Assembly: GCA_964059195.1 (NCBI GenBank)
Contig: CAXKWD010000003.1
Location: forward strand, 14,986,606 to 15,050,605
Length of the DNA: 64,000 nucleotides
Direction of reading: 5' to 3'
DNA from: Ectobius pallidus
Taxonomy: Eukaryota > Arthropoda > Insecta > Blattodea > Ectobiidae
How positions within the stretch are numbered: position 1 is the stretch's first letter; every line of letters starts with the position of its first letter. This document shows positions 43,363 to 54,513 of the stretch, piece after piece. The position numbers and the translations under genes are program-made. Under the pieces are notes generated by a model. That model worked only from the letters and a program-made list of their open reading frames with translations. It had not been told where the DNA came from and made no database searches.

Positions 43363-43956
43363 TCTCTTCTCTTCTATATATATATATATAAAAGGCTTTG
43401 TCCTGACTGACAGGAATCAACGTAGAGCCTAAACTATAATAGGTAGAGACTTGGAATTTTGACAGTACCTTCGTTTCACTAAGAAAGGATTTGGAAAAAT
43501 TCTGATTTTAAATGCCAAAAATCAAATGTTTTTGAGAATACTTAATCCCTTCTTACACAGAATTATCGAATCCGAATCACATTTGACATTAAAACATACA
43601 GTATTGTTGCCAGCGGGTTTCAGATGGGTTTGGAATTAAATTAAATGGAAGTTTGACAATTACAGTTGGCTTTGTCTATTTTTGTTATACCTTGGAAATT
43701 AAACTTTCGCGATCGAATGAATGTTGTAAGCCCTAATATGGTCAAACATTGTTTTGTTTGGACGAAACTTACTATACAGAGGTTTTCTGGACCAAGGAAC
43801 TCGAATCTGAGGTCGCTTTTACCAGGCGATGCTATCTAATCGTGGTATATAGTCCACGTGATTTAGGTGTTAATAAATACAATGATTTAACTATTATGCT
43901 CTTAATTTTTAATTTTTGAAATAATTATCGCGGGCGAAGCCGCGGGCACATGCTAG
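43363..43956 (+). mobile_element. Non-autonomous Helitron, type 1, inserted in another Helitron's TA head
   Basis: Start region TCTCTTCTCTTCTATATATA; AAAAGGCTTTG, shortened TGAC array, end hairpin CGCGG-GCGAAG-CCGCG, eight bases, CTAG|T. It is followed without a break by TATATATATAAAAGGC, the head of a second Helitron, which suggests insertion at A|T within that neighbour's TA run. Confidence 0.82.
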
Positions 43957-44597
43957 TATATATATATAAAAGGCTTTGTCCTGACTGACTGACTTAATGA
44001 CAGAGAATCAACGAAGAGCCTAAACTATAATAGGTAGGGACCTGGTATTTTGACAGTAGGCTACTTTCGTTTCATAATGTAAGTGCGCACTAAGAAAGGA
44101 CTTTGCAAAATTTTGATTTTAAATGCCAAAAATTAAATGTTTTTGAGAATCCCTTTTTACACAGAATTATCAAATCCAAATCACAGTTCACATGACAACA
44201 GTGTATTGTTGGCAGTCTTCACATAAGGATTTGGAAATGAATGAAACGGGACTTTGAAAATTAGAGGAGCTATTAAAATTTATAGCCTATTTGAATAAAT
44301 TATGTATCTCAAAATGTTGTAGATTATGCAAAATGATCATTAAATTCAACCTTTTAATCGAAATGTTCGAATTAATCAATATGATCCTTACAGCTTACAG
44401 GTTTCGCGGGTTAAGCCTTAATGAGAAAACATTGATCAATTTGGATGAAAAGCACTATGCGGGGGTTTTTTGGGCTTCAGTCCATATATGTTTAAATTTT
44501 AAGATTTCTGTGTGCATTAGATTTCGCTGGGCATCGCGCACAGACAGACAGACAGACAGAAGAAAAACTCTTCCTCTTATTATTATAGAATCAAGAT
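43957..44597 (+). mobile_element. Helitron with chimeric end
   Basis: The 5' half is a type 1/2 Helitron (AAAAGGCTTTGTCC, TGACTGAC, CAGTTCACATGAC). From about 44500 it turns into TTTCGCTGGGCATCGCGC, CAGACAGACAGACAG and CTTATTATTATAG, which is the inverse of the 5' end of the type 3 Helitron at 19898. No CTAG end. The 102-codon frame through it is not a gene. Confidence 0.6.
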
Positions 44598-45450
44598 AAG
44601 TATGAAATAGTGTAAATGATTGTGGTGCATACAGTATAGAAATATTTGATCAATATACCTTCACAATGTGAGGCAACGTTATGTCCATTATTGATGGATT
44701 CACCCTTTCATAGGCTCCTGGTACATGAAAAATGTTTTAAGCAGGCCTGATGTCGTAAACAGCTTTGATGTTCGCGTGTTGAAAGAGTGGGAAATTATAA
44801 TCAGGAGAAATGCAAGCAACGAAACAAAATCGAAAAGGAAAAAGATAGAAACTGAAGGCTCAAATAGGTAGAAAACGCAAACCCGATAACATAATTTACT
44901 TGCCCTACTGATGTGATAGGTGCCAATTTATATGGGCTCGTGGGGCTCAATACCCCTAATAATTGCAGTGCATTATAACTAAGTAATATATCGAGAGGTC
45001 CCGAATTATCTTGGTAATTTCATATGTAGCGAAATTCAGGAACTTTTTGTTGGCAACAGTTTCTTTGAAACAAATCACGAAATGAAAAAGTTGATTGCTA
45101 AAAAACTAAATCCTGATCTATTCGTAAATAAATTTATATCTCCCTTGAAGTTATAGAAAAGTCAAATAATACTGAAAAATCCTTCGCTGTGATAAGAAAT
45201 TAAATACTTTTATGGGGGTTTTCAGGGCACACATCTGAGTCGCTGCATCACAAATGCAATGAATTGCACAGTTTCGAAGAAATTATAATTTTATTTTAAT
45301 GAACAGCTAATATACACAAAACCGTATTTAGAGTTTCGCTCAAAATATTACTTACGAACTTCATTTCTCTCCATGCATTAAAAGTCCGATGAGACAAATC
45401 TGGATGACTTGGTGTTTTAATAGTTCTAAAATGTTTAGGCCTATATTGAT
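44598..45450. other. No gene recognised
   Basis: No domain or repeat boundary. The minus frame 45484-45296 enters the next element's inverted repeat. Confidence 0.4.
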
Positions 45451-45456
45451 GATGTA

Positions 45457-46236
45457 CAGGGTGTAAACAAAAATCCGTATACAAACTTGGAGAGTTCTGA
45501 CAGGTTCTCTGTTTCCCCGCTAGGGGCCCTTAAAGGGTTTGACAGTGGATGGTGTGACTGTATTCAACCTGCTGTGTGATGAATGTTTTACTGATTTTGT
45601 TGTACATCTTATTGGGCCGTATCTTCTGCCTAACCGACTCTGTGGAGGAAATTACCTTACTTTTCTTTGTGACGTAGGCCTACTACCGGAAATGTTGGAG
45701 AACGTCCCGCTACCACTCCGACAACGATTATGGTTCCAGCATGATGGGGCCCCAGCACACTTTTCCCTTGATGTCAGACAATACCTAAGCAATGTTTTCC
45801 CCAATCGTTGGATTGGGAGGAGTAGGCCAGTACAGTGGCCACCACGTTCTCCTGATCTCAGTCCTGTGGATTTCTTTTTGTGTGGGGAGATGAAGCGTTT
45901 GGTGTACGAAACACCAGTAGATACTCCAGAAGAGCTGGTTGCCCGTGTGGCTGAAGCTGCCAGCAATTATTCGTGAGACACCTGGTTGTTTTGAACGTGT
46001 GAGACAATCATTTGCACGCAGATGCCAGCTGTGCATTAATGTAAACGGACGACATTTTCAAGAAAATCTAAAACATTCAGGTTAAATACAGTCACACGAT
46101 CCACTGTCAGACCCTTTAAGGACCCCTAGCGGGGAAACGGAGAACCTGTCAGATCTTTGTCACATAAAAAAAAGGGTTTCATTTAATCATCTCTACAAAC
46201 CCTCCAAGTTTGTATACGGAATTTTTTTACACCCTA
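45457..46236 (+). mobile_element. Internally deleted Tc1/mariner-type transposon with long inverted repeats
   Basis: Left repeat CAGGGTGTAAACAAAAATCC, GTATACAAACTTGGAG, TGACAGGTTCTC, CCCCGCTAGGGGCCCTTAAAG, GACAGTGGAT and GTGTGACTGTATTCAACCTG (45457-45575) reappears inverted at 46079-46236, where about 40 bp of extra sequence splits it. TA precedes the left end (45455-45456); the right end is slightly decayed. Between the repeats lies only the 3' part of a transposase gene. It is a deletion derivative of a larger autonomous element. Confidence 0.85.
45539..46085 (+). pseudogene. Mariner-type transposase, C-terminal half, frameshifted
   Basis: The 145-codon frame (45539-45976) contains WFQHDGAPAH (second catalytic Asp at residue 69) and RSPDLSPVDFFLCGEMK (third Asp at 111), giving 41 residues between them: a DD41D-type spacing as described for rosa/Visitor mariners, not the DD34D of classical mariner. 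The first Met lies in the inverted repeat, so it is not the true start; the DNA-binding domain and first catalytic Asp are missing. After ASN near 45970 a one-base change shifts the frame; the expected C-terminus continues to a stop at 46083-46085. An extra Gly-Leu near residues 47-48 comes from a TAGGCCTA at 45675-45682. It is not functional. Confidence 0.88.
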
Positions 46237-46804
46237 TATATTACTTTGTATAGGTTTAATGACAGATATAATTATTATTATTGTTAATATTATTAAGATA
46301 AGCTAAAACTTAAAGTAATATTGTCCAGTAAGTATGACCACAATAGTTTGTTCCCTTAAGCCATGAGAGTGCTGCATTTGCCTGCAGCACTGCAGAGTAA
46401 TCTGACAGACACAGTAATGTAGCTAATGAATTGTTTGTACTAATAATAGAGAGGAAGGTACTGCACGTGTGACTGCAGACCATTACGTAAAGATTCCATT
46501 ATCTAGGTCGCTCATTGTAATGCTCTAAAATTAACCCGACAGATAGAAATGGGAATTCGCAGACTGAGAGATGAATTTTACTACTAATCCATGCGTAAAG
46601 GTTAAATAAACAAGTCCTTGCCAGATTTCACAAATCTTATTCCTAATGTCTAGCACATGTATTTATGAGCATTGTATAGTGAAGATTTACAGCACGAAGC
46701 TGTCTATACAATTAGCTAATATATTTGTCTACAAGCACTTAAGGGATTTAAATATAAATGAATATACGAGACGGTTGTCGCAGATAATTTTTTTTTTTCG
46801 GTAT
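46237..46804. other. No gene recognised
   Basis: AT-rich; a short ATT tract at 46273-46300. Coding similarity begins only just before the YADD motif. Confidence 0.4.
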
Positions 46805-48050
46805 GAATGCCACATCTGCTTATGCAGATGACGTTTGCTTGTTGGGCGATGACTAGACCTGGGAATTTAGGCTCTAAAAATTAGTTTTAGGCACCTAAAA
46901 TAGACTTTTAAAACAAGTAAATAGGGTTTTAAAAGAAAAAATAGGCACTTAAAATATGCTTTAAAAATATGTAAATAGATAGAGTAATAGACTTTAAAAT
47001 ATTATAATATACACTTAAACTGTAACATGGTCTTTTTTACTGCAAGAAACGTGGTATAACAGCAAAATTAGGCATCATGAACTATATTCACTTAAACAGA
47101 TGTTCTTTCACTGGTGACTTGACATAGTAGTCCTTCCTCCTTAATCCACCCCCTCCCCTGTCGGTCAGCGTTCCTTTAGCGACAATTGTTTGGAATAATC
47201 AAATTTCTGTGAAAAACCCACCTCTGCTGTTCTGCTTTTTATTTAGGGATGTATATTATAAGATTGTAAAAATTACAGAAGTTGAATTTATTTTAAATGT
47301 ACAAAATAGGCATTTCAGGCACTAAAATAGTAAATTAGGTTCTAAAGGTCCAAAAAGGCAATTTAGGGCACTATAAAACTATCTAATTGTAAGTGATTTA
47401 TCATGAAAGTCCACATATTTAAAAATGTTCATGTTATTTCATAAGGAACAAAACAGGCATTCGCCTTAAAATCCCAGGTCTAGCGATGACATATACACAA
47501 TCGAGAGAAATGCAGAAAGTATTTTCTATGCCTGCAGGAATGTTGGATTGGAAATTAATACAGAAAAAAACTAAGTAGGCCTATATGGTCATGAAACGTC
47601 AAAATAATGCGCTAAAAAATATTAGAATAGTCGGTAGCCTAAATCGAACAAGTGGAGAAATTCAAATATCTGGGAGCAATAATTACAGACAGAAATAATA
47701 TTAAGGCAGAAGTTAAGTGTAGACTCAAATGTGGAAATGCCTGCTTTTATGCAGTTCAGAAACTCTTTTATCTTCTCGTCTTCTGTCGAGAAATCTAAAT
47801 CTAAAAACTTATAAGACAATTATCCTACCGGTTGTATTATCTGGATGTGAGACATGGTCGCTTACTCTTCGGGAAGAACATAATTTGAGAGTGTTCGAAA
47901 ACAGGGGGCTTGGAAAATATTTGGACCTAAGAGAGATGAAAATGGGGACTGGAGAAAACTACATAACGACGAGCTTCATAACCTGTACTGATGAGATTTA
48001 TGCATTATTGAGCTCGGCTAGTCTTTATCTTTCGTAGACTAAAAGTGCCA
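46805..48050 (+). pseudogene. RTE-like LINE reverse transcriptase fragment, split by a hAT MITE
   Basis: The catalytic YADDVCLLGDD motif of the reverse transcriptase is at about 46819-46853. After the MITE (46854-47482) and one target duplication the same frame continues with an ERNAESIFYACRNVGLEIN-type thumb region, then KFKYLGAIITDRNN near 47660 and LPVVLSGCETWSL with LREEHNLRVFENR at 47823-47906. Frameshifts and stops occur between these blocks; one stop is made by a TAGGCCTA at 47576. The enzyme would copy LINE RNA at a nicked target. 5' and 3' ends are missing and the copy is dead. Confidence 0.85.
46854..47482. mobile_element. hAT MITE (TAGACCTGGGA ends) inside the LINE
   Basis: Ends TAGACCTGGGAATTTAGG and the inverse AAAATCCCAGGTCTA; exact 8-bp duplication GCGATGAC (46846-46853, 47483-47490). 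Subterminal CTAAAAATAG/GGCACTTAAAATA words repeat at both ends. 629 bp, no ORF. A truncated inverted sibling is at 51215-51625. Confidence 0.9.
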
Positions 48051-48700
48051 ATGACAGTTGCTATTAATAGACATAATACAGAAACCTTAGAGGCCAATTT
48101 CGGAAGTTGTCAGCAAAAAATGTTACTTGTATAAAGGCTTCGAAGTCAGTTATCTGAAAAGCAAATTTTATGACATTGGCCCTTTTAGAACCAAGTCACA
48201 GATAACTCTGTATAATATACAGGCTTTAAAACTTAGTGCCCGAACCCACAGAGGGAGTTGATTCCGGTTACCAACAACCTGAGTATAGGGGGTGGAGGGT
48301 GATTGCGTAGGCTGATAAGACAGTCATTGATAGAACTACCGAGAAGGGAATGCGCTCGTAGTATGGTGCCTCTCAAATTGGTCAACAGTGTACCTTGTCA
48401 TTGTGCGTGTTTAATTTTATAATACGTGTTCGGCATGCCCAAAGTAAAATGTTCTAAAACGCAAACATATTATTGAAACATTTGGGAGGGACAAACAGGA
48501 GAAAGTATCGTTTTGCGTGCTTGTAATGTGAGTTTAGATAATGAGACGTTATTTTGTGGTCTTCCTATATCTGTATTCAAGGTTTGTTTACTATCACGTG
48601 AACTAGCATATGGTAGCTAGGGCATACGCCGAGCAAAGTCTGTACAGTTCGGTTGCTGTTAACATATTCGATCGGGCACTAAGTTTTAAAGCCTGTAATA
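48051..48700. other. No gene recognised
   Basis: No domain or element end. Confidence 0.35.
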
Positions 48701-48716
48701 TATTACCATTACATAG

Positions 48717-48815
48717 CCATCCCATGAGCTTTATAAATGCGTATACCAAGTTTAATGAAAATCCGACAAAGCATATTAGAGTTATCGCACGTACAGACAC
48801 ACGGACAGAGAGAGA
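48717..48815 (-). mobile_element. Family T element, short fragment
   Basis: TATACCAAGTTTAATGAAAA and GAGTTATCGCACGTACAG match family T inverted. Frames here rich in T, R and D are artefacts of the CTGTC tract. Confidence 0.6.
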
Positions 48816-48921
48816 CAGACTGATCAAAATTCATTTTTATAGCTTCAGGGATTAGGTTCGACGAAGATGAATCAGACAGTCAGTCAGGACATGCTCTTTC
48901 TTATATATAGGCCTAGCCTAC

Positions 48922-49250
48922 ATGAATTATCATTTGTACTCTTCACTGGATATAGTAAGAGTAAATAAATCGTGGATGAAATGGGCTGGACATGTTGCGC
49001 GTATGGGGGAGGAAAGACATGTCTTAAAAATATTAACTGGGAGACTCGAAGGGAAAATACCACTTCGAAGAACTAGACGTAGGTGGGAGGACATTATTAT
49101 GATAGATTTAAGAAAAGTCGGATTTGCGAGGGATTTTAATTTTGGAAGTAGGTATACTTGCTCAAGTGTTACAGAAAAATTTCACTGGGGTCTGAAATTC
49201 AACCCGAAGGGTTATAGCACGAAAAAGGAAGGAAATGTCTTTTGAAAATC
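48922..49250 (+). pseudogene. RTE-like LINE C-terminal fragment
   Basis: A 107-codon open frame with YSSLDIVRVN, SWMKWAGHVARMGEERHVLK and RRTRRRWEDIIMIDLRKVGF, the conserved region C-terminal to the reverse transcriptase in RTE-group LINEs. It probably belongs to the same insertion as 46805-48050, about 900 bp upstream, after rearrangement. It ends just before the MITE at 49260. Confidence 0.8.
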
Positions 49251-49259
49251 AGTTATAAC

Positions 49260-49996
49260 TAGACTCCGGATTTTTAGGTCGCTAAAAATGTTGTTTTAGG
49301 TACCTAAAATAGGCTCTAAAAATTGGAAAATAGGTTCTAAAAATCGTAAAATAGTTTCTTATAAAATCGTTTAAGTTTCCAATTTTTTAAAATATCTCAA
49401 TTGCAATGCAGAATATTATATTTATTGAAGTCACCATTAATCAATAATCATGATAAAACACAAGTATAGGGCTATGGTACACAGAATTACATAGACCTAT
49501 TACTAGGGGCTGTATTACTACCATAACAGTGAAAACCTAATCCTAAACCTACGCATAAACTATCATACTAGCATATTCAACCCCTTGTATCCCTCAGTGA
49601 TTCAGAGAACTACTTTTTTTTGTTACTGGATGTGGGAGTCGGGAGAAAAACACTACATTTTGTTGGGAATTCCAAGGAATTTTTCTACTGAAAACGAAAC
49701 ATTCCTTACTATTTAACCACGTCACAAATGTGCCATGTACTGCACATTCCGAGCTAAAAAAGTAGTATGAACTGAAAATAAATGCTAGAATTTATAACAA
49801 TAAATAACTAATTTTGAACTTTAGAGAGAAAACAAGGAAAAAGGCAATATTAGGCTCTAACTTAAAAAAAGGCTGTTTTAGGTCCTATAAAAGTATCAGT
49901 TTTAGGCATAGTCACTTATGAAACATGTATATACAAGTTTTCGTCTGTATATCACTTAAGGATTAAAATAGGTTTTCACCTAAAATCCGAAGTCTA
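49260..49996. mobile_element. hAT MITE family TAGACTTCGGA, copy 2
   Basis: Ends TAGACTCCGGATTTTTAGG and the inverse AAAATCCGAAGTCTA. Exact duplication GTTATAAC at 49252-49259 and 49997-50004. 737 bp, no ORF. It matches 4417-5566 minus that copy's nested repeat. Confidence 0.92.
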
Positions 49997-50004
49997 GTTA
50001 TAAC

Positions 50005-50471
50005 TGTGAAGTTTCACAGAATTCTTCTGAGAAGACAGCCAGTTGGGCGGATAAAGGATTTTAGTGACAGAACGTTCTGCATTATCAGAATTTTCTAAAC
50101 AAGAGAATGTAGGAAGGGGGGGGCGAGACGTCATAAAAGCCAGCAAGTGGCAGAACATTGTTCTGTTCACACGAGAAACCGCTAATTTACTGACTGACGA
50201 GCATATAGACTCGCTCCCTCCCTTCCTTTCCTTCCTCTGCAATAGATGTCGTTCGCACACTCGAATCTCCCATTGTCACATTCGTCTCTGACACTAATGG
50301 GCCGTAAAATTTCACAAACTCAGACTTCCTTGTCGCTAATAACTTATGACAAAAGATCGGTCACAAACGAAGGTGAATGCATGTCTAATACATAAATCAC
50401 TTTTCTTTGCTGTGGGGTGTTCTCTTCTGTTATTTTCAAGAATTTATGTTAGATATGGATGCCATATGTAT
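50005..50471. other. Spacer between two sibling MITEs
   Basis: Overlapping frames on opposite strands (50064-50291 plus, 50260-49994 minus). No domain recognised. Confidence 0.4.
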
Positions 50472-50479
50472 GTTATAAC

Positions 50480-51206
50480 TAGACTTCGGACTTTTAGGTC
50501 GCTAAAAATACTGTTTTAGGTGCCTAAAATAGGATCTAAAAATTGGAAAATAGGTTCTAAAAATGGTAAAATAGTCTCTTATAAAATCGTTAAGTTGCCA
50601 ATTTTCTGAAATATATCAATTGCAATGCAGAATATTATATGTATTGAAGTCACCATTAATCAATAATCATGATAAAACACAGATATAGGCCTATGGTACA
50701 CAGAATTATATAGACCTATTACTAGGGCCTGTATTACTACCGTAACAGTGAAAACCTAAGCACGCTAGCATATTCAACCCCTTATATCCCTCAGTGATTC
50801 AGAGAACTACTTTTTTTGTTGTTGTTTTTTGTTTTGTTTTTGTTTGTTTGTTACTGGATGTGGGAGTCTTTTCTTGGGAATTCCAAGGAATTTTTCTACT
50901 GAAGACGAAACATTCCTTACTATTTAACCACGTCACAAACGTGTCATATACTGCACATTCCGAGATAAAAATTTAGTACGAACTGAAAATAAATGCTAGA
51001 TTTATAACAAAAAATAACTTATTTTGAACTTTAGAGGAAAAACAAGCAAAAAGGCAATATTAGGCTCTAACGTAAAAATAGGGTGTTTTAGGTCCTTTAA
51101 AAGTATCAGTTTTAGGCATAGTTACGTATGAAACATGCATATACAAGTTTTTGTCCATATATCACTTAAGGATTAAAATAGGTTTTTACCTAAAATCCGA
51201 AGTCTA
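50480..51206. mobile_element. hAT MITE family TAGACTTCGGA, copy 3
   Basis: Ends TAGACTTCGGACTTTTAGG and AAAATCCGAAGTCTA. Exact duplication GTTATAAC at 50472-50479 and 51207-51214, the same 8-mer as copy 2. 727 bp. A T/G tract lies at 50811-50853. Confidence 0.92.
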
Positions 51207-51214
51207 GTTATAAC

Positions 51215-51625
51215 TAGACCTGGGATTTTAAGGCAAATACCTATTTTGTTCCTTATGAAATAACATGAATTTTTTTTAAATATGTGGACGTTTCATGATA
51301 AATCACTTATATTTATAGAGTTTTATAGTGCCCTAAAATACCTATTTGGACCTTTAGAAGCCTATCTTACTATTTTAGTGCCTAAAGTGCCTATTTTATA
51401 TATTTAAAATAAAATTCAATATAATGGACATTCTTCAATGAAAAGCAGAACAGCAGAGGTGGGTTTTTCATAGAAACTTGATTATTCCAAACAAGTGTCG
51501 CTAAAGGAATGCTGACTGACAGGGGAGGGGGAGAATTAAGGAGGAAGGACTTCTGCGTCAAGTCACCAGTGAAAGAACATCTGTTTAAGTGATTATAGTT
51601 CGTGATGCCTAACTTTGCAGTTAAT
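51215..51625. mobile_element. hAT MITE family TAGACCTGGG, truncated, abutting copy 3
   Basis: It starts TAGACCTGGGATTTTAAGG directly after GTTATAAC and matches the right half of 46854-47482 inverted, up to about 51625 (AGTGATTATAGTTCGTGATGCC region). The other end is missing. Confidence 0.78.
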
Positions 51626-52426
51626 TCTGTTAAGAATATTTACTTACGCTTAATCGTCAGGACACAACTAATGGTTTGACAACACATTTTAAAAATTTGT
51701 AAGTTTATGCAACATATAAGACAATATAATTTTAATGGTTTTATATTTTTAAATTGAATGCATTCAGCAATGTACTATTTAAGGTGTAAATGTGTACTAT
51801 ATGAATAGCATAATATATACTACCATATATTTTAGGACAATAGCTAAACATTTACAAGTCAGCTTCATCAGCTCCATAACATTATTGAAGAATATGTAAC
51901 AGTATGTATGAAATTGTATACATGAGTGCTATATATGTAAGTATTCAAATAATATTACACTATTGTGGAATGAAGGGCTAAGTAAACATGGCACACATTG
52001 AACTTTGGTTAAATTTATTTTGTGGTCAGGTGGACAATTCTCTTTATAATAAATATTTACCACAAACGGAAAAAGAATGAAATTTATCAATACCTTAATG
52101 GATGTGTTTAAGATACTGCTACGCCCCATATAGGCTAATAAGCATATTATAGTATGGTCGTAAAAATAGATTTAAATGGCAAAGGGGCACTGAAAAAGAA
52201 AAGAAACAAAATTATCACCAGGGACAGGAAGAATATACCAACGGGAAAACTAGAATGAGATTGAAAGAACGTTTGAAGAATGACAGGTATATTAGCCAAA
52301 CGATAAAAATTCATTCAATTTCCCATGTAAATTAAAAACCTGTGTCGGACTGCAAAGAAAACAGGCATTGAAAAGATGTTAAAAAATTCATTTTTCTGTA
52401 ACTTTTTATTTTATTTTTATTATTTC
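51626..52426. other. No gene recognised
   Basis: AT-rich, no repeats noticed. Confidence 0.4.
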
Positions 52427-52752
52427 AGCTGTGTTTATACTCCTTTTAGCTTCGATGTTGTCAGGCGTTCGGGATCTGTGTCTAAAATATAGTAGGCTAT
52501 GGAACTATTGCTTGTCAATTGTTTCTACTGTCGGTTTATTTAATGGAGTAAATTTCAACTGATATTAATTTAAATGGATATGATACAGGATGAAATGGTG
52601 AGGATGATTCATGGTATGTAAAAATCCAATTCGGCTTTTGCCTTTACGACTGGGGGAAACCATGAAAAATCCCATGTCAAATTGGTCGGCCACGGGATTT
52701 GAACCTGGGACCTCCCGAATGCGAGTCTACCTCGGCCACCTCGCTCGGTTTT
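52427..52752 (-). mobile_element. tRNA-derived SINE family D, minus strand, complete head
   Basis: Minus strand: ACCGAGCGAGGTGGCCGAGG (A box), GAGGTCCCAGGTTCAAATCC (B box), GACTGGGGGAAACC inverse and GTAAAGGCAAAAGCC body, ending near GGAGTATAAACACAGCTG. It matches 26368-26640. About 325 bp. Confidence 0.82.
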
Positions 52753-53324
52753 GTGTAACGTATGTTTTCTCTTATTATTTTTCCATTTTTAAGGTACCTT
52801 TCTCCGATGGTATTTTACTTCCTCTGCCCGTACCATAGGTACTATAGGTAGAGAAAGTATTGTTTTCGACCCCAAAATTCGAAGTTGAGTTTTTAGCATA
52901 TATACACGTTTCAAGGCCCCCTGAATCCAAAAATACTATTTTTGGAAACATGTCTGTGTGTCTGTGTGGAAAATATCTGTGAACAAGCTAGCTCCAAAAC
53001 GGAAAATCGTATGAAAACAAAATTTCGTATTTGGGTCAGGTACCTTCTGAAGATGTGAGGATAAGATTGGCGACTATTTTCTCTTATTTTTAAGGGGACT
53101 TTACATGAAGAAATTTTCGTTTTTCGCGATTTTCTCGAAAACGGCTCTAACGATTTTCTTTAAATTTTGCACATAGGTTGCTTATACTAAGAGCTAAAAC
53201 TTTTAATTGAAACATTTTTTCGAGAAAATTCTCTGAGGGTAGTTACAAGCCACCCACTGTTCACCCACTGTTTGTAGAAAGTTTGTCTTACTCGATGAAC
53301 AACTGAATTCACGCTCTTTCACGG
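52753..53324. other. No gene recognised
   Basis: No domain. GTGTGTCTGTGTGG near 52963 is a brief simple repeat. Confidence 0.4.
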
Positions 53325-53465
53325 CCTCTTATTTTATATAAGAATGTGAAGTGAGAAAGATGTATTGTTGGCCATGCATAGAGTAAAGATGTATCTGAGG
53401 GAAATATTCGATAAATTTCGGAAATTATATTTTACGGCAGAAAGTTCAATAAACGTCTGCAGTCA

Positions 53466-53496
<31 letters not shown>

Positions 53497-53640
53497 TTTG
53501 TTATATAGACTGCGCTTTTAGTCGCATCATTGAAAGAAGAGGTATTTATAGGATAATTAGCGTAAAATTGTGTCTTGCGATTCTGTACAAGGATATGTGA
53601 ATACTGCTAACTTTTATTTGGGCAGAGGAAGTTATGTGAC
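53325..53640 (+). repeat. Dispersed repeat W with internal poly-T
   Basis: AAGAATGTGAAGTGAGAAAG, TTGGCCATGCATAG and AACTTTTATTTGGGCAGAGG match 60240-60490 in order. A T28 run (53466-53493) interrupts it. Confidence 0.6.
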
Positions 53641-53825
53641 TTTCACATCAGATTTTCTTTTTATTTGTGTAAATTGGAGAACAAAGATGACTGTGTACAA
53701 TTGAAGAGCGTTTTTTCAAAGCGCACAAATTTTGAGAAAATGAGATATACATTTATGTGAAAGGTAGGCTACGCTCGTTAATATAAGGCACTCTGAGGGA
53801 TTTATATATATATATATTTATTTAT

Positions 53826-54513
53826 TAGGGATGGGTCGATACCAGAATTTCTCGATACTCGATACCGATACATGATTTTTTCCTCGATACTCGATACCGT
53901 CAACATTTCCAGTTTCAATAAATAGGTAGGCCTACATTAAAAATTAATAGTTGAGAGAACTGTGTAATACCAACAAAATTAATTAAATGTGCATATCTAA
54001 TGAGACAACGTTTAATATCATCAGTAGCCTATAATTATTTTTAAACTCTACATTAAAACTAAAATTAGTTTTTGAAACAGTCCACTTACAAATTTTTGTT
54101 CAAAAATCACAACTGGGGTTTGTACAGTCAGCTTGCTTGTTGGTTGTTATTGAAACGTTTGACAGGAAACGAAACAATTAAAAATCTCTTCTGTTTGGAT
54201 TTTAAAAGTCGGAAAGTCCTTATTTATTACTAGACAAAAGTCACAGAGTGGTTTTCTCCATTTCAAGGAGAAATAGAAGTATTTACTACATTTAGTAGAC
54301 CGTTAATCTAATAGGCTACTTAAAGCAGAAAGAGATACCGCATTTCCTTAAATTGCAGAATTACCAAAGTATCGAAAAAGTACCGATCGAGTTTTCTGAA
54401 GTAGGCCTATCGCTCGATGCCGATACCATGCAAGTATCGAGAGTATCGAGGTATCGAAAGTATCGAGGTATCGAAAGTATCGAGGTATCGAAAGTATCGA
54501 GGACCCATCCCTA
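53826..54513. mobile_element. hAT MITE (TAGGGATGGG ends), inverted copy
   Basis: Ends TAGGGATGGGTCGATACCAG and the inverse GGACCCATCCCTA; repeated TCGAAAGTA/TATCGAGG words at the right. It is homologous to 7333-7775 in opposite orientation. It lies in TA-rich sequence and no clear 8-bp duplication remains. Two plain TA steps of the other copy read TAGGCCTA here (53927, 54402). Confidence 0.85.
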
